DNA of 64,000 nucleotides from Bacillota bacterium (GTDB taxonomy: Bacteria; Bacillota_I; Bacilli_A; Izemoplasmatales; Hujiaoplasmataceae): contig JAHIVB010000008.1 of assembly GCA_018816905.1 (NCBI GenBank), positions 1 through 64,000 on the forward strand. Direction: 5' to 3'. The notes beneath the pieces are model-generated. The model did no database searches. It saw nothing but the letters and a program-made list of their open reading frames with translations, and had not been told where the DNA came from. Below, piece by piece: positions 1 through 9,245 of this stretch (positions are counted from its first letter, which is position 1; each line of letters begins with the position of its first letter). The position numbers and the translations under genes are program-made.

Positions 1-3
1 CAT
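1..3 (-). CDS. Possible start of a minus-strand gene leaving the window (1 codon visible)
   Basis: The minus strand reads AGGTGAT, four bases, then ATG at bases 3 to 1. This looks like a ribosome binding site with a start codon, but only one codon lies in the window, so nothing can be said about the product. The spacing is slightly short, and the match could be chance. Confidence 0.25.
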
Positions 4-99
4 AATGATCACCTACCTCTATTTTATTATCTTCAGATAACGATTCATAGGTGTCAGATTAAAAAAAATCGCCTTTTTTGGCCACTTTGTGGAAAACTC

Positions 100-127
100 A
101 AAAAAAAGTACCCAAATTGGGTACTTT
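100..127 (-). terminator. Intrinsic terminator of pckG
   Basis: A 9-bp perfect inverted repeat (AAAGTACCC at 105-113, GGGTACTTT at 119-127) is followed on the minus strand by a run of seven T (complement of 101-107). It lies 18 bases beyond the pckG stop. A second, weaker GC-containing hairpin and T run (complement of about 61-90) follows and may act as backup. Confidence 0.8.
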
Positions 128-144
128 GTCTACAGTCTGAGCGC

Positions 145-1938
145 TTATTGCAACAATAAGCGCTTTTCTAATCCGTCGAGTTCGTCTCTCATTTCTTTTG
201 GAAGAGAGTCTCCATATATCTTATAGTGTTCTTCAATCAAGTCTATTTCTTGTGACCACAATGATTTGTCAATCAAAAATAGTTTATTGAAGTTTTCCTC
301 AGTTATGTTTAGACTGTTACGATCTAAATCTTCCATTTTTGGAAGGTAACCGATGGGGGATACCGTCGCATCTACCAAATTGTCACATCTATCCAAAACC
401 CACTTCAAAATTCGACTATTTTCACCAAATCCAGGCCACAGATATTTTCCGTTCTCTTTTTTGAACCAGTTGATGTAGAAGATTTTTGGTAATTTTTCCG
501 GATCTCCCATTCTACCGATTGCCAACCAATGTTTTACGTAATCACCAATGTTGTAACCAATGAAAGGAAGCATCGCGAAAGGATCTCTTCTTACTCTGCC
601 ATACTCGGATGAAATCACTGCTTTTGTGATTTCAGAACCCATGATTGAGCCTAAGAATACACCGTGTTGAAAGGAAAAACTTTGATGAATCAACGGTATC
701 GTATTCGGTCTGCGTCCACCAAACAGAATCGCGCTGATGGGGACCCCATCTGGATCTTCGAATTCTTCTGCGGTGATTGGATTATTTGTGATTGGAGATG
801 TAAATCTAGAATTTGGATGTGCAGCAGGTTCAGAACAACTAGGCGTCCAATCATTGCCTAGCCAATCGATGAGGTGGGAGGGTGGTTCTGGGGTCATGTC
901 ATTCCACCAAACATCACCTTCATCAGTTAAGGCTACATTGGTAAATAAAGTATCATGTTGAATGGTTTTCATTGCGTTAGGGTTTGTAGCATAAGATGTT
1001 CCTGGCGCAACTCCGAAGAATCCGTTTTCAGGATTGATTGCACGCAAATAACCTTCTTTTGTAAATCTTAACCACGCGATGTCGTCTCCGAGCGTTTCGG
1101 CTTTCCAACCTGGAAGTGAAGGGTTAATCATTGCTAGGTTCGTCTTTCCACATGCGCTTGGAAAAGCACCTGTAACATAACGAACTTTATTATCTGGAGA
1201 AGTAAGTTTCAATATCAACATATGCTCAGCTAGCCAACCTTCGTTTCTAGCTTGATAAGAGGCGATTCTTAAGGCAAAACATTTTTTTCCTAAAAGAGCA
1301 TTGCCTCCATATCCGGAGCCATAAGACCAAATCATATTCTCCTCAGGAAAGTGGGCAATATATTTTTGCTCAATTGGGGCAGATGGCCAAGAAACATCAT
1401 GCTGATTATTTTCTAGAGGGTAGCCTACCGAATGAAGACATTTGACAAAATCCTGACCTTGGTTAATCAAATCGTATACTTTGTCTCCGGTTCTGGTCAT
1501 AATGTGCATATGGACCGTCACATAAGGACTATCAGTGAGTTCTACACCTATTTTGGAAAACTTTGATCCGATAGGGCCCATTGAATAGGGAATGACATAC
1601 ATCGTTCTCCCTTTCATCGATCCTTTGTAGAGTTTCAACATTTTAGGTTTTAATACTTTAGGGGAGATCCAATTATTGGTTGGACCGGCATCTCTTTGGA
1701 GAGTAGTAGATATAAAAGTCCTGTTTTCTACTCTAGCTACATCATCGGGGTCGCTTCTAAACAAGAAACAGCCTGGACGTAGTTCTTGATTGAGGCGAAT
1801 TGCCTTCTTGTCCTTTACCATTTCTTCTAAAAGTTCATGATACTCCTGATCTGTCCCGTGCCAGTAAATGATTTTTTCAGGTTGGCATAGCTCAGCAGTT
1901 TTGTGAATCCAATTGGACAACCTTTGTTTTGCGTTCAT
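145..1938 (-). CDS. pckG: Phosphoenolpyruvate carboxykinase (GTP)
   Basis: Interconverts oxaloacetate plus GTP with PEP, CO2 and GDP in the cytosol. In a fermenter it can run in the anaplerotic, GTP-forming direction. The 597-residue length is normal for the GTP family. The P-loop/kinase-1 motif SACGKT is at about residues 261-266, and the family GGRRP block precedes a conserved QHGVF segment. An open frame continues 57 codons upstream, but AAAGGAGA four bases before the ATG at 1938 marks the true start. The last codons and stop lie inside an 11-bp perfect inverted repeat (140-150/154-164) with a 3-base loop. That repeat lacks a T run on the coding strand, so the terminator further downstream is the likelier end. 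Transcribed divergently from the NYN gene. Confidence 0.96.
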   Translation of the reverse strand: MNAKQRLSNWIHKTAELCQPEKIIYWHGTDQEYHELLEEMVKDKKAIRLNQELRPGCFLFRSDPDDVARVENRTFISTTLQRDAGPTNNWISPKVLKPKMLKLYKGSMKGRTMYVIPYSMGPIGSKFSKIGVELTDSPYVTVHMHIMTRTGDKVYDLINQGQDFVKCLHSVGYPLENNQHDVSWPSAPIEQKYIAHFPEENMIWSYGSGYGGNALLGKKCFALRIASYQARNEGWLAEHMLILKLTSPDNKVRYVTGAFPSACGKTNLAMINPSLPGWKAETLGDDIAWLRFTKEGYLRAINPENGFFGVAPGTSYATNPNAMKTIQHDTLFTNVALTDEGDVWWNDMTPEPPSHLIDWLGNDWTPSCSEPAAHPNSRFTSPITNNPITAEEFEDPDGVPISAILFGGRRPNTIPLIHQSFSFQHGVFLGSIMGSEITKAVISSEYGRVRRDPFAMLPFIGYNIGDYVKHWLAIGRMGDPEKLPKIFYINWFKKENGKYLWPGFGENSRILKWVLDRCDNLVDATVSPIGYLPKMEDLDRNSLNITEENFNKLFLIDKSLWSQEIDLIEEHYKIYGDSLPKEMRDELDGLEKRLLLQ

Positions 1939-2003
1939 TTTGTCTCCTTTGTAGTTATGAATGTATGAATTCTCAATAAACTGTTCTATTCGTAGTGCTT
2001 GTT

Positions 2004-2012
2004 TGATATAAT
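2004..2012 (+). promoter_or_regulatory. Extended -10 promoter of the NYN gene
   Basis: TGATATAAT is a perfect TGnTATAAT extended -10, with no good -35 upstream. The ATG is 20 bases downstream, preceded by AGAGGTG as ribosome binding site. Confidence 0.6.
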
Positions 2013-2032
2013 AGAACAAAAGAGGTGTTTTT

Positions 2033-2806
2033 ATGGACATAGAAAATAAAAGTATCGCCTTATTGATTGATGCGGAGAACATATCTCCTAAGTATATTGA
2101 AATCATCATAGACGAGGCAAATAAATACGGAAAGATTAATTATCGTCGAGTATATGGAGATTGGACAACTCCTCAGCTCAATCCTTGGAAACAAAGAGTA
2201 AGCGAGTTTGGACTAACCCCTGTTCAACAATACGCATATACTTCAGGAAAAAACGCTTCAGACTTTACATTAATTATCGATGCGATGGATATATTATATT
2301 CCGAAAAGGTCAATTCTTTTTGTATCGTTTCTAGCGATAGCGACTTCACAAAACTAGTGACACGTCTAAGAGAAGACAACATGTTTGTTTTTGGAATGGG
2401 CGAGAGCAAGACACCTATTTCTCTTGTTAACTCATGTGAAACTTTCGCATACCTTGACAAAATGATGGATCCGGAAAAGCCTCTTCCTTTTGAAATTAAA
2501 AAAGACGAGTCCGTCGAGAATGGCAAGAAGAAGACCACTAAAATTGCCGCTCCCAAACTTGAAAGTTCAATTACTCCATTAAATAAGGTGAAGACGGAGT
2601 TAACGAACATCATCGACCAAAACGCAGAAGATGATGGATGGGCCTATTGGAGTTTGGTTGCCCAGCTTATTCAAAGAAAGTTTCCAGGATTTCATCCAAG
2701 AAATTACGGTGAGAATACAAGGCATCTTCAATTCTTCGAAAAAATGTCAGAATTTGAAATCAAGAAAATTAATACGGTAATTCATATTCGAAATAGAGTT
2801 AAATAA
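2033..2806 (+). CDS. NYN-domain (LabA/PIN-like) protein with C-terminal OST-HTH/LOTUS domain
   Basis: Probable RNA-binding or RNA-cleaving protein. Residues about 7-145 form a NYN/PIN-like fold: the first acidic motif is in ALLIDAEN, a second acidic residue is in SDFTLIIDAMD, and SSDSDFTKL carries the third acidic cluster. This is the metal-binding Asp set of LabA-type NYN proteins. After a Lys-rich linker (about 160-190), the last 70 residues (DDGWAYWSLVAQLIQ and following) resemble the winged-helix OST-HTH/LOTUS domain commonly fused to NYN domains. The gene is single, convergent with the ornithine operon and divergent from pckG. Its substrate is unknown. Membership of the family is fairly certain, but the role is not. 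Confidence 0.85.
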   Translation: MDIENKSIALLIDAENISPKYIEIIIDEANKYGKINYRRVYGDWTTPQLNPWKQRVSEFGLTPVQQYAYTSGKNASDFTLIIDAMDILYSEKVNSFCIVSSDSDFTKLVTRLREDNMFVFGMGESKTPISLVNSCETFAYLDKMMDPEKPLPFEIKKDESVENGKKKTTKIAAPKLESSITPLNKVKTELTNIIDQNAEDDGWAYWSLVAQLIQRKFPGFHPRNYGENTRHLQFFEKMSEFEIKKINTVIHIRNRVK

Positions 2807-2810
2807 TTGA

Positions 2811-2831
2811 GCCACTTCAAGTGGCTTTTTA
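2811..2831 (+). terminator. Terminator between NYN gene and orr
   Basis: GCCACTT (2811-2817) pairs with AAGTGGC (2819-2825) and is followed by TTTTTA. The loop is very small, so the inner pairs probably open. On the minus strand the T tract is weaker, so it mainly serves the NYN gene. Confidence 0.65.
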
Positions 2832-3887
2832 TTTTATTATTTTTTGAACATAGGCAGAATTCATTAAGTGAACTAGTCCGGGGTAATTAACATTGAACCT
2901 TATGACGTCGTTTAATTGGAAATTTGTTTTGGAAACATCAAGGATTAAGTGATCGCTCGATCCACCAATGATTGTAATCCTTTCGTCTTCAGGAATAAGG
3001 TTTTCTAATATAACGTCTTGCTTACCGATTCCGACAATCGCACGTCTCATGATTCCTCGATCCACTATGTTAGGAATCTCACCAAAAGAATTCATTCCGA
3101 TATCACCTATCGGATAAGAAGGCTTTTGCTTGCATTCGATAATTTTGGTTTCAAGGACAAATGCATTTGAATGCATATTATCTATCTGCTTTCCATAAGC
3201 AGTTTCTCTTCCGAAAAGGTAGCCTTCTCCAATTCGAAGATGATTAATTCTTTGTGGGATTACGGATTGGTTAAAAAGGGCAATCGTGGACGAATTTCCT
3301 CCTGAAATCAAATTAAGTTTGATATCTAGTGATTTTTCAATGCTATTCGCAATATCCACCAACATGTTTAAATTATCTTTTGAAGGCAAAACGCCACCGT
3401 AACAGGTTAAATTTGTTCCAATGCCAATGAGGTCAATGTTTGTCAACTGAACAATTTTTTGAATGTCTTGCTTATAGTTCGAATCAAAAAATATTCCTTC
3501 TCTTAAATCTCCGAGATCGAACATCAAAAGAATTTGATGTACTATATTTTGTTTCTTGGCAATCTCATTTAATTTGAAAATCGTTTTCATCTCGGATTCT
3601 AAAGAACAATCGCTATATCTGATGACTTGACTCAATTCCTGGTTGTTAGGAATCCGTAGTAGCATTTTCTTTTGAGGTAAATCTTTCATCTTTTTAAGAT
3701 TTTGGATTCTAGAATCTCCAAGATAAAGAAAATCTTCAGTTGAAATCTCTTTTATAGCTTGGATGTTTCCGGCTAGAGCCTTCACAACGAGCGTCAAAAA
3801 TGGAATGTGGTTCTTTTGACACATTTCCTTCAATTGTTGAATATTTTCTTTTATTTTTTTTGAGTTGATGATTATTCTTGGATACAT
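2829..3887 (-). CDS. orr: Ornithine racemase, PLP-dependent (alanine racemase N-terminal fold)
   Basis: Converts L-ornithine to D-ornithine, the substrate of the 4,5-aminomutase encoded upstream in the same operon. The 352-residue length matches clostridial Orr. The N-terminal PLP barrel carries the expected lysine in the LVVKALAGN segment at about residue 36, and RIGEGYLFGRE at about 219-229 is typical of this branch. It is the last gene of the operon, two bases after the glmL-like gene, with AAGGAG inside that gene's end. Family and context agree. A related amino-acid racemase cannot be excluded from sequence alone, but the location makes ornithine racemase by far the best call. Confidence 0.9.
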   Translation of the reverse strand: MYPRIIINSKKIKENIQQLKEMCQKNHIPFLTLVVKALAGNIQAIKEISTEDFLYLGDSRIQNLKKMKDLPQKKMLLRIPNNQELSQVIRYSDCSLESEMKTIFKLNEIAKKQNIVHQILLMFDLGDLREGIFFDSNYKQDIQKIVQLTNIDLIGIGTNLTCYGGVLPSKDNLNMLVDIANSIEKSLDIKLNLISGGNSSTIALFNQSVIPQRINHLRIGEGYLFGRETAYGKQIDNMHSNAFVLETKIIECKQKPSYPIGDIGMNSFGEIPNIVDRGIMRRAIVGIGKQDVILENLIPEDERITIIGGSSDHLILDVSKTNFQLNDVIRFNVNYPGLVHLMNSAYVQKIIK

Positions 3888-3889
3888 GG

Positions 3890-5260
3890 TTACTCCTTAT
3901 AAAGACTTCTAATCAATAGCTTAAGTGCACTTTCCTGATACTTCATGGACAAGACGCCGCAGGACGCCATAATATAATCGGAATCAATCAGAACAAGAGA
4001 ATCATTTCGAGGTTTCAATAGGGTATCATCAGCTTGCGAGATTACTTTTGAAATCAATGATTTTCCGCCTGCGATTTTAGATAGAGCGCCTCCGGTTCCA
4101 ATCAGATGACGGACATTCGTAAGATCTTTTCCTTCCGCAAACGTTGTTCTGCCAGAACTGCCATAGAGTTGAATAAAACGTCCTACATGTCTGGTAAGCG
4201 CCTTTTTCAATGCTTCTTCAGTCAGACGACGAACCAAAGGTATTTGATTCTGATTCGGAATGGGTTTATAGTGGTTGATGATTGTATCCAGAGAAGCCTT
4301 ATCAATCTTAAGATCTTTGATCAAATTTGGAATACCGATGAGTTCAATTAAGTTATCTTTATTCACAAATACTCCTAAGTCACCCTCAACCGTACGTTTT
4401 GAAAAAGGTTCTGGGGAGATTAGAATTTTCTCAACTTCTTTTGACACAGATGCAACCGAATGAACATCGGTTGTCGCACCACCGACATCGAAGGTGCATA
4501 CATCTCCGATTTCATCATGCAACAGTTCAGTAGCTCGCATAACAGCTCCAGGAGTAGGCATGATTTCAGAAGAAATCGTATCCCTTACTTTTTCCATGCC
4601 TGGAGCATGGATAATGTGCTTTTCAAAGACAGACTGAATGATTTTACGAGCTTCGTCTACTTTAAGGACATCAATTTTTGGGTAAACATTTTCTGAGATG
4701 AACAGATATTCTTCTTGGTTGTATTTTTGAAAGAAGAATCTGACTCTTTCTTGGTTTTGAATGTTTCCTGCGTAAATAATCGGAATTGACAGTTGTAAAG
4801 AGGCTATTTTTTCAGCATTTTTCAATGAAGTTTGAGTTTCTCCATAATCAACACCACCAGCAATCATGACGATATTCAATTTTGAATTTTTGATTCGATC
4901 CAAATCAAAGTCATCTAGAATGCCTGAAGTAATCATTTTGATATTAGCTCCAGCGCCAAGAGCGGCTTCTTTTGCGGCCTTCACCGTCATGTCGTATACG
5001 AGACCATGTACACTCATTTTGAGTCCGCCAGCTGCAGAAGAAGTAGCGAAGGTTTCTCGTGCCCTTAGTTCATTAGTGCTAAGATTTTTTTTGAGTTCAT
5101 CCAAAGCATGAAGGATACCCTTATTGACATCTCCTTCGAGAACGGTTGTAGGTGCTTCTCCGCTGCCCAAAAACACCGGATTCGGTGTGTTAAGAAGATC
5201 AAAGGCATTTACAACCGTAGTTGTAGATCCAATTTCAAATACCAATGCATCAATTAGCAT
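3890..5260 (-). CDS. GlmL/MutL-family ATPase, probable ornithine aminomutase reactivase
   Basis: Member of the MutL/GlmL family of actin-fold ATPases found beside B12-dependent mutases. The N-terminus has the phosphate-binding motif DALVFEIGSTTTVVNAF, and a second one, FDVGGATTDVHS, lies mid-protein. The inferred job is exchange of damaged cobalamin in OraSE, as proposed for GlmL with glutamate mutase. The start at 5260 is preferred because AAAGGAG lies seven bases before this ATG, whereas an in-frame TTG two codons earlier would be only one base from the Shine-Dalgarno. It overlaps the oraE stop by 11 bases, implying translational coupling. The product is 456 residues. The function is inferred from family and neighbours. 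Confidence 0.85.
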   Translation of the reverse strand: MLIDALVFEIGSTTTVVNAFDLLNTPNPVFLGSGEAPTTVLEGDVNKGILHALDELKKNLSTNELRARETFATSSAAGGLKMSVHGLVYDMTVKAAKEAALGAGANIKMITSGILDDFDLDRIKNSKLNIVMIAGGVDYGETQTSLKNAEKIASLQLSIPIIYAGNIQNQERVRFFFQKYNQEEYLFISENVYPKIDVLKVDEARKIIQSVFEKHIIHAPGMEKVRDTISSEIMPTPGAVMRATELLHDEIGDVCTFDVGGATTDVHSVASVSKEVEKILISPEPFSKRTVEGDLGVFVNKDNLIELIGIPNLIKDLKIDKASLDTIINHYKPIPNQNQIPLVRRLTEEALKKALTRHVGRFIQLYGSSGRTTFAEGKDLTNVRHLIGTGGALSKIAGGKSLISKVISQADDTLLKPRNDSLVLIDSDYIMASCGVLSMKYQESALKLLIRSLYKE

Positions 5261-7454
5261 TGTCAAGCTCCTTTAGTTTGGATATCAAAAAAGAAGCAAC
5301 ATGATGTCCCTTGGTTCCACGGGAGAATCCCTCGTCCATTCCTTGTTTTTTAGCGAGTTCTGGAGAAACTTGGGTTCCACCAGCAATCAGAATCAATTGA
5401 CCTCTTACACCTTTTTCGATTGCATAGTCATGTATTTTTTTCATATTTTTATAATGAATGTCATCATGAGAAATAATGGTAGAAATCAATATTGCTTTCG
5501 CATTGAGTTCAATAGCAGCATCAACTAACTTTGCGATAGGGACGGATGTGCCGAGATATTCACATTCAATACCGTATTTTTCGATTCCTCCATGCTTAAT
5601 GTCGATGATTTCCCTTAGCCCGACAGAATGTTCGTCTTCGCCAACGGTACCAGCAACGATTTTAAAGGGATATTTCTCAACATAAGATCTCATCTCTTCA
5701 TCGGACAAAAGAATAGGCTCTTCCTCTAGTACGAGTTTTGTCAAGTCGATATCAAAATCGACTTTTCCTTTCAACTGAATTCGAGTTGCTTCTGCCGGAT
5801 GAAGAATTTCTTTATGAATCACGATAGCTTCTTTAAGATTAAATCTTCTTCCGATTTCCAATGCGGCCGCTTCAGCGTATTTAACAGAAACAGGGAGTGT
5901 CATATCCAAAACGATAACACCATCCGCAAGCCATTCAACCTCAGGTTTTACAAGGTTGGTCATTCTATATTTTTCCGATTCAGACATCCTGACATTGACG
6001 TTGTCTGATTCATCCAACTCGTCAATGTATTGAATTTTTTTTCTATCTTCAAACGTGGAACCTTGAATCAATTTCGAGGGATTTTCGGATTCACTTAGTC
6101 CATATTGAGCAACATTATTCATACCAAAATGGGCAGGGACTGGGGCAAAATAGTCTTTGTCTCGCTCAAAAATCGAGTCGTTACCCACGCCTCCATGTAT
6201 CGCTCGCTTCATTCCGTCGCCGTTTCTCTCAGGATAATTTCCGGAGTCGATAAAGAAACCTTTTTCAACAGCTTCAAAATAACCACCGGTTTCAAGCAGT
6301 TCTTCAAAAAACAGGACTGCCCTTTCTTTAATTTCTCGGACTTTGTCTTTCATGTATCCTTCTTTTTTTACTTCAACGATGTCCAAGAGACCATCCAATC
6401 CAACCAGGGTCTGTTTGGCCGTATCGCATGCCTCAACGTTGTACATATGCCATGGAACGTTTCTACCTTCATCAGGAGTAATCGTTGATTGAATGTCCGC
6501 ACTAGTAAGTTTGGAAATAAACATATTCATTACATGAGTTACAGTAGCTTCTCTAGTGGAAGACTCCATGTATTTTGTATTCATTTGAGCTCTCATTTTG
6601 AAACCTTCAAAAAAATCTCTCAAAGCGACAGCATAGGGAAGGTTGACTTTCAAGTCCGGTGCCGGAGAAGCAATAGGAGGAACCGTTGAAAGTGCGATTA
6701 AGTTCTTATCCATACCGACTTTAACTGAAAACATTGAATTGATGGCATGTTGGACAAGTAGTTCAGGCATTACTTTGGAGGCTTCCATTGCTGTAGCATT
6801 TGCATTATGAGCACCGTCTATTTGTAGAATCCCTGCATGTTTCATGATTTTTTTGGATTCGGCCGCATCGACAAAAGACCGAATCATATTGATGTTTCGG
6901 TACAAAACATTATATTGAGGATCTTGATGTGCGCCATTGACGCCTTCTTCAGCAAACATGACTGCAATCTCCGGACCTGCTACTCCAGAAACATACGAAT
7001 GGTAATTGATTGGCCTTCCGACCTCGTCCTCGATCATGTCGAGCGCTTTTCTTTGTGCTCTTATTTGTTTTCTGGAGATTGGGACACCACCCACACCTTG
7101 GGGAGTTCCTTCGATCAATCCGTCAAAGTGAGATTGTCCAGCGGTGCGAATGACCATAATGTGATCGGCTCCGTGCCATGCGGCCATTCTCATTCTTCTG
7201 ATGTCGTCTTCAAATCTTCCAGAAGCGATTTCGGTAGTAATCACTTGAATCGGCTGAGGATCGATGTGATGAAATGACTTTGATGCGGGTAATGGAACAC
7301 TGTTTGTTAATGGGGTTGAAAGATCATTGTATTCGTAATTGCCGTATACGGCATTAGATTCAGGTATTCTCCAAATCCATCCGCTTCTTCGCGGTACGTA
7401 ATTTTCTAAATTAGATAGTATTTCATGGATATTCATTTGGTCAGTGGGTTTCAT
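5250..7454 (-). CDS. oraE: D-ornithine 4,5-aminomutase, large (E) subunit, B12- and PLP-dependent
   Basis: Moves the 5-amino group of D-ornithine to C4, forming 2,4-diaminopentanoate, by an adenosylcobalamin radical mechanism. The 734-residue protein has a TIM-barrel region followed by a Rossmann B12 domain from about residue 590. The base-off motif DxHxxG is DEHSVG at 607-612 (His609 as axial ligand). Lys620, eleven residues later, matches the spacing of the PLP-binding lysine known in the Clostridium sticklandii enzyme. The start follows AGGTGAACTT, and the ATG overlaps the oraS stop by four bases. No truncation or frameshift is seen. Confidence 0.96.
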   Translation of the reverse strand: MKPTDQMNIHEILSNLENYVPRRSGWIWRIPESNAVYGNYEYNDLSTPLTNSVPLPASKSFHHIDPQPIQVITTEIASGRFEDDIRRMRMAAWHGADHIMVIRTAGQSHFDGLIEGTPQGVGGVPISRKQIRAQRKALDMIEDEVGRPINYHSYVSGVAGPEIAVMFAEEGVNGAHQDPQYNVLYRNINMIRSFVDAAESKKIMKHAGILQIDGAHNANATAMEASKVMPELLVQHAINSMFSVKVGMDKNLIALSTVPPIASPAPDLKVNLPYAVALRDFFEGFKMRAQMNTKYMESSTREATVTHVMNMFISKLTSADIQSTITPDEGRNVPWHMYNVEACDTAKQTLVGLDGLLDIVEVKKEGYMKDKVREIKERAVLFFEELLETGGYFEAVEKGFFIDSGNYPERNGDGMKRAIHGGVGNDSIFERDKDYFAPVPAHFGMNNVAQYGLSESENPSKLIQGSTFEDRKKIQYIDELDESDNVNVRMSESEKYRMTNLVKPEVEWLADGVIVLDMTLPVSVKYAEAAALEIGRRFNLKEAIVIHKEILHPAEATRIQLKGKVDFDIDLTKLVLEEEPILLSDEEMRSYVEKYPFKIVAGTVGEDEHSVGLREIIDIKHGGIEKYGIECEYLGTSVPIAKLVDAAIELNAKAILISTIISHDDIHYKNMKKIHDYAIEKGVRGQLILIAGGTQVSPELAKKQGMDEGFSRGTKGHHVASFLISKLKELDNAN

Positions 7455-7825
7455 AAGTTCACCTCAAATGAATCCAAGACTTCATCGAATCCGATGTCGC
7501 CGGACAAAGACAAGCCGGCTTCTCTTATTGAAATGCCTTTGAGAGTAGAATATCGATACACGATATGTCCGCATCCTTTTCCCATCATTTGATGAGCAAT
7601 GACCTTATCGACAATCGCTTTTGCTTCCATGCTTGAGAAACCCATCCGCATTAAAACACTTCTTTCAATGGAAGGAGAAGTATTATTCTTTGCTAGTTCA
7701 AGTAATGGGGAAACAGTTTGGTCTGCAAGCTTCCAAAAGTATTCTTTGAGTTCTTCGTCAGTTAAGTTTTTTAGATGAACTCTTCTAGATTCATAATCAT
7801 CCAACCTTGTGAATTTGGTTGCCAT
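7451..7825 (-). CDS. oraS: D-ornithine 4,5-aminomutase, small (S) subunit
   Basis: Accessory subunit that forms the active heterotetramer with OraE. At 124 residues it is of normal length. The conserved MRMGFSSMEAKAIVDKV and GKGCGHIVYR segments are present. GGAGG lies seven bases before the ATG. The start codon lies 29 bases inside the end of ortB and the stop overlaps oraE by four bases, so the three genes are tightly coupled. It has no catalytic motif of its own, as expected for OraS. Confidence 0.95.
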   Translation of the reverse strand: MATKFTRLDDYESRRVHLKNLTDEELKEYFWKLADQTVSPLLELAKNNTSPSIERSVLMRMGFSSMEAKAIVDKVIAHQMMGKGCGHIVYRYSTLKGISIREAGLSLSGDIGFDEVLDSFEVNL

Positions 7826-9245
7826 TTTTTGCCTCCATCTTGATTTTCTTTCCTTGTAAGTAATTTACTATGTAATCGATCGGTTCATTGATTTCATTGC
7901 TTAAATATTGCAAATCGATTTCATGGACTTGAGTAACATTTTTTAAAGCGTTATTCAAATAAGATTCTTTGATTTCCATTAAGTTTAAATCTCTTGCTTT
8001 GATGCAATCTAGAGAACGAGGGAGGATGATGTTTTTCCCTGGTATTTCTTCTTCAGGATTACCAAAGAAAATATCAATTCCATTTTTTCTGGCAAATGAC
8101 AGTTGGGATTGGTGATGCTTTCCTGCTCCGGTATATTCAGTTTCTTGAACGATAATGATTTGGTCGTCCTTCATTTCCTGTGCAAGAGAAAAGGCAGCAG
8201 CTAGAGAAGTGTTTCCTGCAGGGCCTCTCTCGATTCCTTCCAGGACAGAAAGCGTTTCGGTCATAAAAAATACTTCGCCTTGATTTACCGTAACATATCG
8301 ATCAATGTAACGTAATGGCCGTGCACCCGACCTTGGAACATCGCTTCGATCTGGATAAGTGATAAAAGGAATTCCAAACCCTGTGTGTCCCGTGGTAAAT
8401 GACTTGCGATTAAAATCACCATCGCTTGCCATGTGTAACCCCTTCAGGTTGACGCTTGCGCCAACTATTTGGACTGGAAAGTTCGTTGCTTGTAGAATGC
8501 CTCTCGCCGTTCCGGTTAGATTTCCTCCACCCGCATTTGTTATGACAACTGTGTCTGGTACTTTTCCAGTTATTCTAAGACAATCTTCTATTAATTCTAC
8601 TCCAAGAGTTTCAATTCCACTGACTCCAAAAGATGTATACAAAGAGGCATTGAAATAACCTGTATCTTCCAAAAGTTTCAGAAAAACATAGAATAATTCC
8701 GGTCCAACGGATAACTGAATGACTTCAGCCCCGTAAGACTCACAGGCTCTTGCTTTTTCAACAATCTCAGGTTGTCCGACTCCAAACGAATCGTAACATT
8801 CTTGTACGATGATGCATTTCAGTCCATATTTGGCTGCTTGTGAAGCAACTGCGGCGCCATAATTTCCAGAAGTAGCCGCAATGACTCCTCTGTATCCAAG
8901 TTTTTTGGCATGATAACAGGCAATCGATGCTCTTCTCGCTTTGAAACTTCCAGAATCATTGAGCGCTTCATCTTTAATAAATATTCTTGCACCATAACCT
9001 GGCTTCGATACTTTTCTTGCTAATGCAGTAATATTCTTCAACTCTTTCAACGGGGTTTTACCAACTCCGTGATTTAATTGGATTTCTCTCATTTCAGAAA
9101 GGGAATAACCTGTTTGTTTCATCATTTTTTCATAGTCAAAAGCGATAGGAGAGAGTTCAAATTGTGAATAGTCTACTCCAACCGATTTTTTCATGATTTC
9201 ATTTTTTCTAGACAGAAGTTCTTGATAGTTTGTGGTATTACTCAC
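7797..9245 (-). CDS. ortB: 2-amino-4-oxopentanoate thiolase, beta subunit (PLP-dependent)
   Basis: With OrtA it cleaves 2-amino-4-ketopentanoate with CoA to alanine and acetyl-CoA, the step that yields ATP-linked acetyl-CoA. It has the fold-type II PLP architecture of threonine synthase: the Schiff-base lysine is in GSFKARRAS (about Lys102), followed by ATSGNYGAAVA, and a glycine-rich phosphate loop, TNAGGGNLTGT. I place the start at the GTG at 9245, which overlaps the ortA stop and gives 482 residues. The open frame extends 37 codons further, but those codons lie within ortA and are unlike the family. Confidence 0.93.
   Translation of the reverse strand: MSNTTNYQELLSRKNEIMKKSVGVDYSQFELSPIAFDYEKMMKQTGYSLSEMREIQLNHGVGKTPLKELKNITALARKVSKPGYGARIFIKDEALNDSGSFKARRASIACYHAKKLGYRGVIAATSGNYGAAVASQAAKYGLKCIIVQECYDSFGVGQPEIVEKARACESYGAEVIQLSVGPELFYVFLKLLEDTGYFNASLYTSFGVSGIETLGVELIEDCLRITGKVPDTVVITNAGGGNLTGTARGILQATNFPVQIVGASVNLKGLHMASDGDFNRKSFTTGHTGFGIPFITYPDRSDVPRSGARPLRYIDRYVTVNQGEVFFMTETLSVLEGIERGPAGNTSLAAAFSLAQEMKDDQIIIVQETEYTGAGKHHQSQLSFARKNGIDIFFGNPEEEIPGKNIILPRSLDCIKARDLNLMEIKESYLNNALKNVTQVHEIDLQYLSNEINEPIDYIVNYLQGKKIKMEAKNGNQIHKVG

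Noticed and set aside
140-164. 11-bp inverted repeat at the pckG stop as its terminator
   Set aside because: It has no T run on the minus strand and overlaps the coding end. The stem at 105-127 with seven T is the better terminator.
145-2109. 57-codon N-terminal extension of PEP carboxykinase
   Set aside because: It overlaps the divergent NYN gene and its promoter. AAAGGAGA marks the ATG at 1938, which gives the normal length.
6837-7277. 146-codon open frame on the plus strand opposite oraE
   Set aside because: It lies wholly antisense to a strongly supported gene, with no ribosome binding site or recognisable product. It is a shadow of oraE codon bias, like many other frames opposite glmL-like, oraE, hydB and polC.
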